Below are positions 21,411 to 33,057 of a stretch of 64,000 bases of DNA, one piece after another. The translations under genes and the position numbers were made by a program. This DNA is from Ophiostoma sp. CBS 140.51 (lineage: Eukaryota; Ascomycota; Sordariomycetes; Ophiostomatales; Ophiostomataceae). The DNA lies in the NCBI GenBank assembly GCA_029298735.1, contig JANSLP010000156.1:1-64000 (forward strand), in the 5' to 3' direction. The notes under the pieces are model-generated. The model searched no databases. It worked only from the letters and a program-made list of their open reading frames with translations, and was not told the DNA's origin. Positions within the stretch are counted from its first letter, which is position 1; each line of letters opens with the position of its first letter.

Positions 21411-22778
21411 TCACTGCGGGCTTGTGCTGAAGTAATAGTTCTCCCACAGATATTCGTAGTCCTCTATGATGCCACCAACAAAGCTTGGAACTCTAGACCG
21501 CACACCACCTACAACACCCTTCATAACGTGCTCGTAGAAGGCTCCGCGCATAGTCCACCAGCCCATGGCCCAGCCGCGGCGGCTCCATTCCTCGCGCTCC
21601 AACGATGTAGTGCGCAGGCTATGATCCCGTAGTTGGCGAGCAGCGCACTCCATGGCCAGTCCGGCGAGCCACGGCGCCCAGGACGTACGGCCCTTCTCGC
21701 GGCTACGAGCAAGCGCAATAGCGTACACAAGGGGTGTCAAGATGTGAAGGATCTCTGCAACCTGGGCGGAGCCATGCAGCTGGTTCAGCAGTTTGGTAGC
21801 AGGCTTGATGTCGTCGGCCGTCAGAACGCGAGACAAAAGGTAGGAAGAGATGTCCCCGGGCTGTGGAAGCGGCGGCATCGACATCTTCGTCCGTGGCATG
21901 GTCCACCCCTTTGTATGCGAGGCGGGAGACGATTGAACGATTGTTGATGGCGGCGATGGCGGGGTCAAGGTTGAGAGCTGCCCGTCTTCTACAACAAGCT
22001 CTGCAGATGCCTGGAGTGGCGATAATGGCGGCGACAGGGGCGGTTGCGGTGAGATAGATGTCTTCTGGGATGGGACAAGTCCATTTTGCTTCCCTTCCCC
22101 AATTGCGGAGCCATGTGCACCGGCCGTGCGTCCAGCCTGATTGATCTCTTCCTCCTCCTCTTCCTCCTCCTCCTCATCGTTCTCCGGAAGCGGTTGCCGA
22201 ACAGGCAAAGCTGGCGTGAGCAGTGTGCGGCCGCGCGTGATGCGGAACAACAGAAGCTGGCAGATCGCCTTGATGGCCTCAATTAATATCACCACACGCC
22301 AGCGCAGGCGCTCTCCGCGGCGTTTGGCGGCCATCTCGCATAGCAGCTCGGTGTAGCGGACAACCTGCAGCACGATGGCGACACGGCGGTAGAAAGGGCT
22401 CTTGTGAGTCCAGAAACGCGTGTAGCGTGTATGGTGAGAAGGGGGTTGTGAGGGCCCTAACGGCGACTTGGATGCGCGTGTGGATGCATGGCCGGAGGGC
22501 GTCGGCGGCGACGACACGGAGGGTGTGCGGAGCAGGAGAAGGTCGTGGTAGAGAGACAGCAGCTGGACGCCAGAGTGGATGGCTTCCGATGCAATCTCGG
22601 CGTCGCGGAAGCGGCCGGGGATGATGTAGGTCAGCGACCGCAAGGTCGATTCGATTTGCGAGACCTGTCCGAGATTCTTTGCGATGAAATCATCATAGGC
22701 AGACAGCCATTTTGCCGGAGACAGCCGCGTGCCATTCGAGGTCGCGCGGCCGGCCGCGGGTGCCTGGGAAGATGCCAT
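21411..22778 (-). CDS. PEX16: Peroxisomal membrane biogenesis protein Pex16
   Basis: A single exon on the minus strand gives 455 residues from the ATG at 22778. The upstream in-frame ATG at 22859 would add 27 Arg/Ser/Leu-rich residues and is less likely. Family landmarks are WLSAYDDFIAKNLGQVSQIE near the start, LRSLTYIIPGRF, AIHSGVQLLSLYHDLLL, YTRFWTHKSPFYRR and YTELLCEMAAKRRGE followed by the hydrophobic VVILIEAIKAICQLLLFRI. A disordered middle with about ten consecutive glutamates and a Pro/Ser-rich stretch precedes the conserved C-terminal half (LLNQLHGSAQVAEILHILTP). Pex16 is an integral peroxisomal/ER membrane protein that recruits Pex3 and other membrane proteins during peroxisome formation. 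TCACGTGA lies about 285 bp upstream. Confidence 0.95.
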   Translation of the reverse strand: MASSQAPAAGRATSNGTRLSPAKWLSAYDDFIAKNLGQVSQIESTLRSLTYIIPGRFRDAEIASEAIHSGVQLLSLYHDLLLLRTPSVSSPPTPSGHASTRASKSPLGPSQPPSHHTRYTRFWTHKSPFYRRVAIVLQVVRYTELLCEMAAKRRGERLRWRVVILIEAIKAICQLLLFRITRGRTLLTPALPVRQPLPENDEEEEEEEEEEINQAGRTAGAHGSAIGEGKQNGLVPSQKTSISPQPPLSPPLSPLQASAELVVEDGQLSTLTPPSPPSTIVQSSPASHTKGWTMPRTKMSMPPLPQPGDISSYLLSRVLTADDIKPATKLLNQLHGSAQVAEILHILTPLVYAIALARSREKGRTSWAPWLAGLAMECAARQLRDHSLRTTSLEREEWSRRGWAMGWWTMRGAFYEHVMKGVVGGVRSRVPSFVGGIIEDYEYLWENYYFSTSPQ

Positions 22779-23782
22779 TCTGTCAAGGCGCGACAAAAGC
22801 GGCCAGAGACTGTGTAGGCGGAACGATTGTGAGCATCGGCAACGTATGCCGTGGAGCAAGGTGGATGGTGAGTGAGGTTGTACGAAGTTGAGCAGGTAAG
22901 CAGTTGAACGCTCAGCGCGTTGTGTTGGAAAGGGGCCTATCTATTAAAGCTACCGGGCAAGCGTTGTAGGATTATATCAGGTGGCAGGGACAGCCAAATG
23001 CCTCGGCAAGGGGCTCCTTAACGGACCATGTCACAGATGGTCAGTGTGGTCACATGGTAATTCACGTGACAAAACGACTCGGACGACAAGAAGTATCTTC
23101 ACTTGTCGTTGTAAATTCATTTTCCTAAAAGTAAAAAGAAAAAGAAAAAAAGAAAAGGAAAGATAAAACACCCCTCTACTATGGCCTTTTTCTAAACTAT
23201 CTGGCAATGTATGTGACTTGACTGCATGTGTTCTTGGGTGTTATGTGTGCCGTCCACATGGCATACTGCATGTAAATATTGGCTTGATTTGGCAGCGGCG
23301 GCGATGGGGGACAAAAAGATACCGCTTGTCAGATATAAATCTAGCCCGGCTAAATGATCGTTGGTGCGTACTTTAGTTGCGGAAATTCTCTACGACTTGT
23401 CGTTTAGTTCTTACATTGCATCACTTTGTTGAGCCGTCTGCGGAGTTTCTCGAGCCTTCGCGGCTCAGCTACAACCTCGCAGCTGCAATCTATTGGAGGC
23501 TTGTGCGGCCGTACAAGGGCTTGGGCAGGGTAAAGCGCTCTCGGAAGACAGTAGAGTTCTGCAAATATCGAATATTGCACCATGTGCGCCTGGGTATCCT
23601 TGCCGAGTGGCCGGCCACTGCGCGCATCAGAAGGACGCAATAGTCATGGTAGAGCAGCTCGGCAGGTATGGAACGAGATACAAGAAGTCAGGACCCCTTC
23701 CACCGAGCACAGAATGGGACGTAGACATAAGCAGCTGTGATTTGACACCTTCAAACCCGCCAGCAGCACTCACTGCCCAACA
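22779..23782. other. Divergent promoter region PEX16 / AA9
   Basis: About 1 kb separates the two divergent start codons. TCACGTGA (23062-23069) is a candidate bHLH site on the PEX16 side. A purine-rich stretch lies at 23130-23165. No gene is visible. Confidence 0.5.
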
Positions 23783-25282
23783 ATGAGACTTATCGCGACT
23801 GTCGCAGCAGCGGCTGCCAGCGTGAGCGTGGTCAACGCTCACTGCTACATCTGGGTGCGCCCAAAAAAGTACTGGATGGCGAAGCTGCTTCATTCTTCTG
23901 CAATGCTAACGGGCGTACATTATTCTTGGTACAGGGCGTGTTTGTGAACGGTGTCGACCAAGGTGAGTGCGCGCATCGTGAAGGCAACACAGAGTGTGTT
24001 TGCCCACAGACAGAAATACAAGGCTCACCAGACACACTCTCACTGTCTAGGCACTTTCCGCGCCATCAGGACACCAGCATATAATGGACCTAGCCCGCAC
24101 GGCTACGCCAATTCTCCCGTCAAAAACTTGACATCTGTGGATTTGAAGTGCAACGTGCTTGGCGACAAGCAAGTCGACTACACGATCCAGGTCCGGCCGG
24201 GGGACAACCTGACGTTTGACTGGTAGGCCGTCTCGCCAATTCTTGAAGTAGGAGAGTTTGCACACTGACCACATGTCTGCAGGCATCACGACAAGCGCAC
24301 GGATACAGACGATGTCATTGCCAGCTCCCACCACGGTATGTAGACAAGACCCTTGTGCATCCTCAAATTCGAAATTTTCCTGCATATCTGGTGTCTAACC
24401 GCCCGCCGTGGCCGATGCGTAGGCCCTGCGCTCGTATACCTGTCGCCTGATCCACCGACCGAAGACTCCTTTGTCAAGATTTGGGAAGAGGGCCTGTACG
24501 AGTTGAGTGAGGTGCCGTTCGGGGCCGGCAAATGGGCCACCACGTCCGACATTGCAGCCAACCATGGCCACATGAACGTGCGCGTGCCGGCAGGTCTCAA
24601 GCCTGGACAGTATGTCTGCACATGTACCCGCCTTCTGCCTCTGACTCTTTGTGGCCACCCCCGCTGATAGAGCGTCTGCTAGCTATCTCGTCCGTGCCGA
24701 GATGATTGCGTTGCATGAGGGTGACGCATCATACTTGAAGAACCAGTTCCGCGGAGCGCAATTCTACCCCAACTGTGTCCAGATCGAGGTTGTCGGCGAC
24801 GGCACTGTCGAGCTGCCCAAGGGCGTCTCCTTCCCGGGCGCATACGACTATTCGGACCCCGGTGTTGTCTTTGATGTGAGTCTGAAGCCTTGCTCTGGGC
24901 GTTGCGTTGCTGTCCGTGACATCAGAAGCGTGAGCGTCCGCGTGGCTGACTTGACCAGATATACTGTTCGACACAGACAAGTCCGTTACCGACAACGCCC
25001 TGCGCCACGACCTACCAGATCCCAGGCCCCACGGTCTGGTCCGGCGCTTGGCCCACCACAACGGCCATCGAAGTCGGTCCCATCTCGGGTCCCACCACTG
25101 CGACTCTCTGGTCCAGCTGGATCCAGAAGTCGATCGTCACCTATGCCTCTTATGACGGAAGCGAGGCCAACATCCTCAGTACATCTGTTTACACAGCGGA
25201 GTGGTCGACCACGTACCAGACTCCTGCGGCAATGCCAACGCCGACAGCGCAAAGAGACCCGCCAGACCCGGTCGTTTTCTAG
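23783..25282 (+). CDS. AA9 lytic polysaccharide monooxygenase (GH61-type)
   Basis: Seven exons (23783-23854, 23935-23962, 24051-24222, 24283-24335, 24423-24609, 24683-24875, 24959-25282) give 342 residues; all phases agree. A signal peptide ends at Ala19, leaving His20 as the N-terminal copper ligand. The second ligand lies in IASSHHGPALVYL (His107 aligns with the family histidine; His108 replaces the usual Lys). The axial tyrosine is in QFYPNCVQIEV. Other family marks are VRPGDNLTFDW, GLKPGHYLVRAEMIALHEG and FPGAYDYSDPGVVFDIY. The C-terminal 100 residues are Ser/Thr/Pro-rich with no cellulose-binding module. AA9 enzymes cleave cellulose and related glucans oxidatively with copper outside the cell. 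Six introns in so short a gene is much denser than in its neighbours. Confidence 0.94.
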
Positions 25283-26038
25283 AGAAAGCGTCGTGCGCGA
25301 CTACAACTATTTTTGTTCCGTCGTCTTTCTCTCTCTTTTTCTCCTCGAGCCCTACATGGCTGTCTCGTCAATAATGAGATCTGAAATTATGAGTTGCATT
25401 GCTGTGAGTTGCATTGCTGTATCAAACATTATTTGTTATTTGGTGTCAGTACTCCGTAACTGTTCAGAAACTGCTCTGGGCTGTGTGTGATATTGGGATC
25501 TGTTGGAGTGCGTGCACTATGGTGTAATTACTTTCCTACATGAAAAAAGAAAGGATTCCATGCTCTACTATTTGCACAGGTCATGTGACAAGAAATTTGG
25601 GGGCAGCTGGGCGGGTACTAAACCGTTGCCTATTTGCACAGGCAGGTGGACCTTTATCTTTGCGGCACAGCCCCGCCCAGCTGTCACCCAGGCCCATCCA
25701 GGCGCACTGTCGAAAGGACAAGTACTTTGTACCCACTCACACAGGACGGGCAGTCTCGACTGGCTACGTAGTGGGCAGGGGCGAGGCGGGGCGCCCTGGC
25801 AGGGAAGGCTTTCTCCCATATCGACTTCGTCTCTGAACGGCCCATCCGATTGCGCTTTCTTCTCCGTCATAACCACTGACAATCTCAACGACTATCGCCG
25901 CTTCCTCTACTTTTCTACGACACGTTCTCCTTTTTGATAACAAAGCATATCTGTACGAACCTGCTGTCGACGCAACATCAGATACTCATCTCTCGCCCCC
26001 TCTATCTCCCATCTCAATCGCCGCCGCCATATTTCACA
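25283..26038. other. Intergenic region AA9 to DID2
   Basis: This contains the AA9 3' flank and the DID2 upstream region, which becomes CT-rich from about 25840. A perfect 15-bp tandem duplication (GAGTTGCATTGCTGT twice) lies at 25391-25420, and a TACTCCGTA motif at about 25449-25457. No gene is visible. Confidence 0.5.
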
Positions 26039-26853
26039 ATGTCGCAACGACAGCTCGCCAGAGACATGCAGGTCGAGTTCCAGGCTCGGGTACGATATGC
26101 GCCAGTTTCACGAGCGTGAACTCTGCCATCGCTATTGCGTATGCGCATTTACTAACGGCCCTCTCTTCCAGTTTAACGCCAAGCAGGCCCGGCGCGAGGC
26201 CCAGAAGGCTGCCAAACAAGACGGCGAGCTGCGCAAGCAGATCCAGACGGTATGTCCTCTCTACCGGTGATTTTCGATTCTCGACTGTCTCTTCGATATG
26301 CAGGCTGTATATTTTCCTCCCCTGAGCACAGCTGACATCTGTCGAACCACAGCTTCTGAAGAAGGGCGAGACGCAGCAGGCCGCACAAAAGGCGCGCATG
26401 CTTTTGGCCAAGCAAGCAATCGCCACCCAGATGGACCAGGCTGCCGACATGGCAGAGCTCTCGGTCGCTCAGATCCAGGCCAACAACGCCATGAACCGCA
26501 TGACCAACATGATGGCCCAGTCCTCGCGCACCATGAGCCGCGCCCAGCGCAGCGTCAACCCCGAAAAGACCATGGTCACCATGGAGCAGTACCGCACCCA
26601 GAACGAGGAGTACGCCATGTCCAACACCATCTACACCGACGCTATGACCCAGAACACTTCTGTACAGGTCTCGGACGATGCCGTGCACGAGCTGCTGGGC
26701 AAGCTGGCCGACGATGCCGGTGTCGAGCTGTCCCAAGAACTCAACTCTGCCCAAGTCAGCAAAACGGAGCCTGTTCGTGAGGCGGCCACCACCGAGCCCA
26801 CGGCCGAGGAGGAGGATGCTCTCCAGCAGCGCCTGCGGGCGCTCCGGGCATAA
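26039..26853 (+). CDS. DID2: ESCRT-III-associated protein Did2/Vps46 (CHMP1)
   Basis: Three exons (26039-26089, 26172-26249, 26353-26853) give 209 residues. The protein is an all-helical Snf7-fold member: basic helices at the N-terminus (FNAKQARREAQKAAKQ), then LLKKGETQQAAQKARMLLAKQ, MAELSVAQIQANNAMNRMTNMM and an acidic C-terminal half. The last residues, EDALQQRLRALRA, fit the MIM1 consensus (acidic-x-x-L-x-x-R-L-x-x-L-R) that binds MIT domains of Vps4 and Vta1. This end distinguishes the CHMP1 type from other Snf7 proteins. It regulates disassembly of ESCRT-III on endosomes. Length and organisation are normal. Confidence 0.94.
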
Positions 26854-27179
26854 GCAAATAGCCCGTCTGCGAGGCAAGAAAGCTGCATGTAGTGCCGGTG
26901 TCGATTTGATGTTTTGCTTCATGTGCGAGGATTGCATTCTGGCGTTGTTTGGTCGGTCTTGTTTGCATGACTATTTTCTTTGGCTTTTGGCATATTCCTT
27001 CTTTTTCTCCTATTTCACAGCTTGGGTCTTGTGTCTTCGTTATTTACAGTTGCTCTATTATATCTCGCTGCTATGCTTATTCTGTAGTGTCGTGCTGTAT
27101 TCTCATTTCTATATTTTTTTTCTTCTGGAATAGTGACTTGTGATTCAGTGTTGTTTCCCTATCTACATGGCGACTATAC
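26854..27179. other. Convergent gap DID2 / SKI2
   Basis: 326 bp between two converging stop codons. The middle is T-rich on the plus strand and should contain both polyadenylation regions. Confidence 0.6.
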
Positions 27180-30100
27180 TTACAGGTACAAGCTGGGAAC
27201 AGTCGTAATATTTCGCATGATGGCCTCCTTCACACCGTTCATCTTTGTTTCCAGCGTCGTGTCGCCGACAATCCGTCCGATGTTCCTGACCTCACGGCAC
27301 GTTTCTTCGAGGCGTGTGATTGTGCGGACAATGGTGCCCTCCTGTTCTGACGTCATGCCTGCAATTGTCTTGAATGGACTGCCGCTGGCCCATTCATAAA
27401 CAACCTCCATCAGACTAAAGTGCAGCTTCGAAGAGCGATCCGAATCGTCGCCGGCAGAGATGACGTGGAACTGCTCTTGTGTACGAATAACCTCCTTCCA
27501 AATGCGGTATACTTCCGCCAGGCCCTTTGTCAGGCCATTGGAGATGAATGGTGCTGTTTCAAGCTCCTGGTCATCCTTACCCTGGTAAACAAAGATGGAT
27601 AGTAAGGCCGCAATCTCAGCCGGCTCCAAACCAGCCAAAAGGTTGTTGAGAATCACCTCAGTCAGAACCAGCTCATCTGCCGTGCGAACCTCGCACGCCA
27701 CGCGGCCCTTGAGGAGGACCACCGAGCTTTCGTTGACAAAACCGAGGTGTTTAAGAACTGCAATACGGTTCTGGTATTCGGGCAGAAGTGCAAGGTTGGA
27801 ATCATCCACTGCTCTCCGCATTTCCGCGAGTTTGTCCCGGATCAACCATTCATCGTGGCGCGCCGCGTACTAGGTTTGGTTAGAATATATACGGAAATAC
27901 AAGCAGGACGCAAGACAACAAAAAGGGGCGGAGGGGCGACAACTTACATGCTCAACAAAAGCAGGGCAGGCGAGCGCAGGCAAGTCTGCAACCACCCTTG
28001 ATTTGGCCAGGCGGTCGTCCATGTACCAAACCACGTCAACATCCCGAATTTTGTCGAGATTGGCCTCGTTCCACGCGGCAGACGACCAAGACAAGTCCAA
28101 GCTAGTAAACTGAGCCTCAATGTCTACAGAGAGCTCATCAGGCTTCCGACCAATGGTCAATACCCGGTGAGAGAGATGCTCAATTTTGCCCAGTGGCACC
28201 TGCACCTTGCGGATTCTCATCTTGGAAGCCCCCGATGTAAGGGCAGGTCGCCAGAAGCAGCGCAGAGGAGGGACAAATGAGAGTTTGTCCGTCTCGTCTG
28301 GGGACGCTCTTGGGGGTTGAATCTCGGCGATGCTCACAGACGGCGCGCTGTTTTCCATGGCTGTCTTTGACAAGTCGTCTGTGATCACACCGATCGCATG
28401 CACACCCTGCTCGTTTACAAACATAACAAGGCGACCCTGGCAGAAGAAGGTAGGCCCAATCCCTGGGGTTTTGAATAGCTTCTGATACATTTGCACTGTA
28501 TCCTGTCGGTACGTTTCTGCTGCGAGGTGGCATGCACCCATCGAATCACCGCAAATCTCACAGGGCTCGCGTGAATGTACCTGCTTCGCGAGGTCTTCTT
28601 CCAAAGCCCGAATCTGCTCTTCGTGCTCTGAGCGGCCATTCTGCGTTGCATGTTCTGAGAAAGACCGTTTCATCATGTCCTCAACCTTGAGCGTCTCCAC
28701 GCGGTGCAGGCTCAAAATCATGTTGTATGTCAGGCGGAACTGCGATGTGAGGCGTGTTGGTTGGCCAAGGATCAGGCTCTTGAGTGTTTCGGCTGGAGGA
28801 ACATCGCGGTTCTCGCTAGCTGGCACAATGATCGCAGTGCCAACACTGTCGAGCCCGCGGCGACCTGCACGACCCGCCATTTGGGTGTACTCGCCAGGGG
28901 AAAGAATCCGGCGCCTTGTGCCATCGAACTTGCGGTGGTCCGAGAACACAACGGTGCGGGTAGGCAGATTCAAACCAACGGCAAAGGTCTCTGTAGCAAA
29001 AAGGACTTTGACAAGAGACTGTGCAAACAGCAGTTCGACAATCTCCTTCACAATAGGGAGCAGTCCGCCATGGTGGACAGCAATGCCACGTGTGGCCATG
29101 TCACGCAGTCGCGTGATCTGTGGGAGCTCCTGGTCTTCCTTTGTCAGGCGGGCGATGGACTTCGAGTAGATTGAGTGAATGCGGGTTTTTTCGCCTGCGT
29201 CGCAGAATTCCAGGTTGCTTAGAGACATCGCGTATTCTTCGCACCGTGCTCGAGAGAAGACAAAGATGCAGGCCGGCAGCAGCGACGACTTGCGCAGGTA
29301 CCGAACAACGTCAGACCATAGTGTCTTTTCCTGCGCAATAGACGAGCCACCGGTTGCTCGGCCAGCCCGGCCCATGTGTCCAGGGTTGTGCGAGGCACGA
29401 GGAGGCCCACTGCCGCCGCCCCGTGTGTTGCCGCCGCGGCCGCCGCCACGGCCCGCTCCTCCACGTTGTTGGTTGTTCCCACCACGCACAGGGACTCCAC
29501 GGGCCGAGCCACCACGACTACTGCCACCCTTGGCCGCGGTACTGCCACTGCCACTTGTTGTCGTCTCTCCCGAGGTGATCATCTTCGCCTCGCGGTAACC
29601 CTTTTCGACCCACTTCCGGTCGGAATCAACGATTTTCTGTACCGTCTTTCCGCTCCATAGGTAATGCTCCAGAGGGACGGGCCGTTTGGGGGTGTTGATG
29701 ACATATACATCTCGTTTTTTGGTGCGGCCGACCCAGGACGCAAACTCATATGTGTTTGGCACGGTAGCCGACAGAAGGATCAACGAAACCTGCTCCGGAA
29801 GCATGATGATGACCTCCTCCCACACCACACCACGTTCCGAGTCGCTCACGTAGTGGACCTCGTCGAAAATAACAAACTCCACCTCACGTAGCAGATCGGA
29901 CTGGCTGTATAGTTTACTGCGCAGAATCTCTGTCGTCATGATGAGGCACTTGGCCTCTTGGTTGATCTGCACATCGCCAGTCAGAATACCCACGTCGTCG
30001 AATGTATTCTTGAAGTCCCGGAACTTTTGGTTGCTCAGGGCTTTGATAGGGGACGTGTAGATGGCCTTTGTCTGGTGCTTCTGGGCAAGGGCGATGGCAT

Positions 30101-31218
30101 ACTCAGCGACTACTGTTTTACCAGCAGACGTATGTGCTGCCACGAAAACAGAGTCGCCAGACTCAAGGTGGTAGATTGCCTCCTTTTGGAAAGCATCCAG
30201 CTCGAAGGGCCACTCGCGTGCCATTTCGCCCGGGATGAGGCTGCGGAAGTTTGACGACTCGGCCTCGAGATCTACCATGTGTGCCCACTCTCTGCGGGAT
30301 TTCTTGGACATTCCAGCATCGAGAGGCCCGCTTGATCGCAGTGATGGGAACTCGACGGGTAGAAGCTCGTCTACATCGGTATCGAACTGAGCCCCGCCGT
30401 CATCGACGTCGTCGACGTCGCCGGCATCTTCGTTCTTTTCGTTGGATGTCTCGTCGCTTGCTTCGTTTGCTTCGCCGTCTTCAGTCGCCGTCGACGGGTC
30501 TTGTGTTGTGGACCGCTCCAGATCGCCTTCGACTGCTTTTGTCGTCTCTGCGTCATCCATAGGCACCCTGCCAGGTTTCGGTTTTGGCTTTCTCCGCTCC
30601 TTTAAAAAGCGAATGCCACGCTGCAGCCCCGGCGCCACTTCCAAAAGGCCGTCTGCACCTGCCTGTACAATTCTTTGTAGTCCGGAAGCATCGGTCCTGG
30701 CACTCTCCTTGGCGAGAATAGACTTCTGAAGCCATTGCTCCTCCGCTTCGGCAGCGGCTTCCTTGGTGTCGCCTTGGCTGATACCGATAGACGGGAGGGA
30801 AGTGGTTACAGCGTCACCGCCTACTTCTCTGGGCGCGGCTACCTCATCATATGCAACGATTTGGAAGTTTCTGCCTCCTCGGTAGAACAGTGTCTGTGTG
30901 CCGATGTCAGGAGGATCGATCTCGAAGAGGAGAGACTTGTCTACCTGCAGATCCCAGCGCCTGATGATCACGTTAGTTAGCCACTGGCAGGCAAAATTGG
31001 CACACGTGTAGCGAGAAAAGGGAGGGGCAAACATACTGCTGGGATCTCTCAACAAGCTTCGCTGGAACCTCCTTTGGCGGTTGCAGAAACGCAGTTTCCA
31101 GCTGGTCCTTTCGCTCTGCAGCGCTCAACGGCTGGCGTCTCTTGGGTCGGCGCGTAAATAGGAGACTGTCTATGCTCTTGAACGTTTCGTCCTCAGCGCG
31201 GCGGTGAATGGCCTCCAT
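27180..31218 (-). CDS. SKI2: Superkiller helicase Ski2 (DEVH-box RNA helicase)
   Basis: Three exons on the minus strand (31218-31037, 30960-27948, 27869-27180) encode 1294 residues, the usual length. Introns are 76 and 78 nt. Helicase motifs are complete: AAHTSAGKT (Walker A), TSPIKALSNQKFRD (Ia), FVIFDEVHYVSD (DEVH box), LLSATVPN (III), VLFATETFAVGLN and YTQMAGRAGRRGLDS (VI). A linker between the two RecA domains carries an RGG/GGR-rich insert of about 60 residues (encoded near 29380-29570). The N-terminal part contains acidic, low-complexity sequence, and the C-terminal half has the arch/winged-helix region and ends VPSLYL. Ski2 with Ski3 and Ski8 feeds mRNA into the cytoplasmic exosome for 3'-5' decay and no-go/non-stop surveillance. 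Confidence 0.97.
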
Positions 31219-31555
31219 TTTGCGTTACTCTGCTGGCAAGAGAGGAAAGGTTGGTGTCGTGGAAGCCCGATTGATAATTGACTTTGTTTCGAAGCTCAGC
31301 TTGCTTGCGCCGCAAAAGTAAATAGTGGGGTATCATAGCTCCAGGCTTGACCTCATTGTTAGGGCGTAATACGAACGGCTAGGCCACAGTAACACCGAAT
31401 CTTATTGATTTACAGGGCAATGAATATTAAAGCCGCTCGCTCAATTATGCACATCTCTAACTAAATAATCGCTTTATATCATAACCCATACCACAACGTC
31501 AAAGACGTTCCAGATCACAAAAAAAAAGGAAAGAGGAAAAATATATGTACAGATT
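31219..31555. other. Gap CSM3 3' end / SKI2 start
   Basis: 337 bp between two tandem minus-strand genes. It must contain the CSM3 3' end and the SKI2 promoter. A run of purines lies at 31519-31545. No other feature is seen. Confidence 0.5.
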
Positions 31556-32546
31556 TTAAGTTGCCGCCTCGGCTTCTGCAATCAGGGCATCCAAGTCGCC
31601 AAAGTCATCCTCTGGAATTGGTCTTGGTGGCGGAAGGTACTCTTCTGGCCCGTGAATCTCCATAGCATCAGCCATGAGCGCATCGAGTTCGCTCTCATCT
31701 GGTACTTCTCCCAAATCTGCGTTTCCTGCGACCTGCGATTGAGGGGCTCCTGTTTGTGGTGGGGGTGTCGCATCGTAGAGAACGTCGTCAAAGAGGTCGT
31801 CTGGGATCAAGTCTGGGCCATCAGCGTCTGCGTTTGAGGGCCGCGTTTTTTCTTGCTGCTGCTGCCGTGGTGGTTCCTCAGTTTGTCCTGCCGGAGGCGG
31901 CACTGGCTCGTCGTCTAGGTCGTCTTCTGGATCTCTGGGCTTAAATTCATTGATCCACTCCATGCGCATTTTGTGCATGCTGGTCTTGTGGCCCTCTTTC
32001 TCAACCATAGCGAGAGCATCGCCAAATCGTGCTTTGGGGAACAGGTCGTCCAGCCACAACTGGTACATGGAAAGAAGCCTCGATGCATCGGAGAACTAGA
32101 GCGTCCCGTGGTCAGAATTCGTGCCCTATAGGAGTGTTTCCGGGTACTGCAGCAACTTACTTCATGGCCTTTGCCCTTGAGCTTCAGAACGCGCGCTTGT
32201 TTGCGCAACGCTGGGATGCCTTTCGCAGAAAGAAGTCTGTGAAAGATGTCAGCATGAGCTCTTGTAGAGAATATGGGCATGTATTACTTTGTACATACCG
32301 CGACTCGTCAAGCTTCACTCGGGGTTCTCTTGCACGTTTCTTGACAGAAACCTCTTCGTCGATGCCCAGCCCTGCCGTACCGTCACCTTTCGCCTGTTGT
32401 GCCTTTGAAGATGTCGATTTAGAGCCTGGTCCAGCTTGTTCATCGTCTGAGAACAGGTCGCCAAAGTCGGCAAAGTCGTCTGGGATGTAGTCGCCATACG
32501 ACTCGGCGGCCCGTTGTGGTGGTCGTTGGGCGCCTGCCGTTGCCAT
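31556..32546 (-). CDS. CSM3: Replication fork protection complex subunit Csm3/Swi3 (TIPIN)
   Basis: Three exons on the minus strand (32546-32299, 32236-32161, 32095-31556) give 287 residues. Donors are GTATGT and GTAAGT, and phases agree. Acidic N-terminus with PDDFADFGDLFSDDE; Swi3 domain from about residue 70 to 160, containing LLSAKGIPALRKQARVLKL, RLLSMYQLWLDDLFPKARF and HKMRMEWINE. The C-terminal half is acidic and disordered, with DDLFDDVLYDA and a closing EDDFGDLDALIAEAEAA. Csm3/Swi3 pairs with Tof1/Swi1 (Timeless) to stabilise stalled forks and support checkpoint signalling in the nucleus. It shares a 511-bp divergent promoter with the complex I gene. Confidence 0.94.
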
Positions 32547-33057
32547 TGTGACCGTTGAGTTAATTTAGTTGGGGGGCTAGAGGAAAGAGTGAATGGAGAG
32601 AAATGTGGTAATGTCGAGATACAGAAGGGTCCCGAAATCTTTGTTTGGGAAAACAGTACCACTATGTCGTAATTGGACCTTTTTCTGCGGCTGGTCGAGG
32701 CCGTTGATAGAAAGGCGTCGAGGGCGTGCTGGGAGACGCGTTCAGTTAGAGTGGTTGAGCGTGGTCGCGTCTTGCCTTTCAGCGCTAGCACTTTGCGGGG
32801 GTAGCCAGGTCGAGCCAGCGTACTTCGGGAGAGAGCGGCCCCATACAAAAATGACTAATCCACTGACATTTGACGGCTCTTGATTGGCCAATAGGGACTA
32901 TTTTTATAATTATTTTGAGGGGAAAGAAACGTAGGTAAATCCCAGCCAAAGCGCCTGAGGCACCAACGTCCCGGTTAGCTTTTCTTCCCGGAAAGATCCC
33001 ACGACGAGACGTACAGAGCCAATTGACAGTGCATCATCGCTTTATTACGGCCAAACC
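32547..33057. promoter_or_regulatory. Divergent promoter CSM3 / complex I 21 kDa with CCAAT palindrome
   Basis: The 511 bp between the two start codons carry ATTGGCCAAT (32884-32893), a perfect palindrome with CCAAT on both strands, and a further CCAAT at 33019-33023. CCAAT is the site of the HAP/AnCP complex, which commonly controls respiratory genes in ascomycetes, so control of the complex I gene is plausible. Activity is inferred. Confidence 0.45.

Noticed and set aside
22779..22859. N-terminal extension of PEX16 from the ATG at 22859
   Set aside because: The extra 27 residues are unlike the family, and the conserved region starts shortly after the ATG at 22778.
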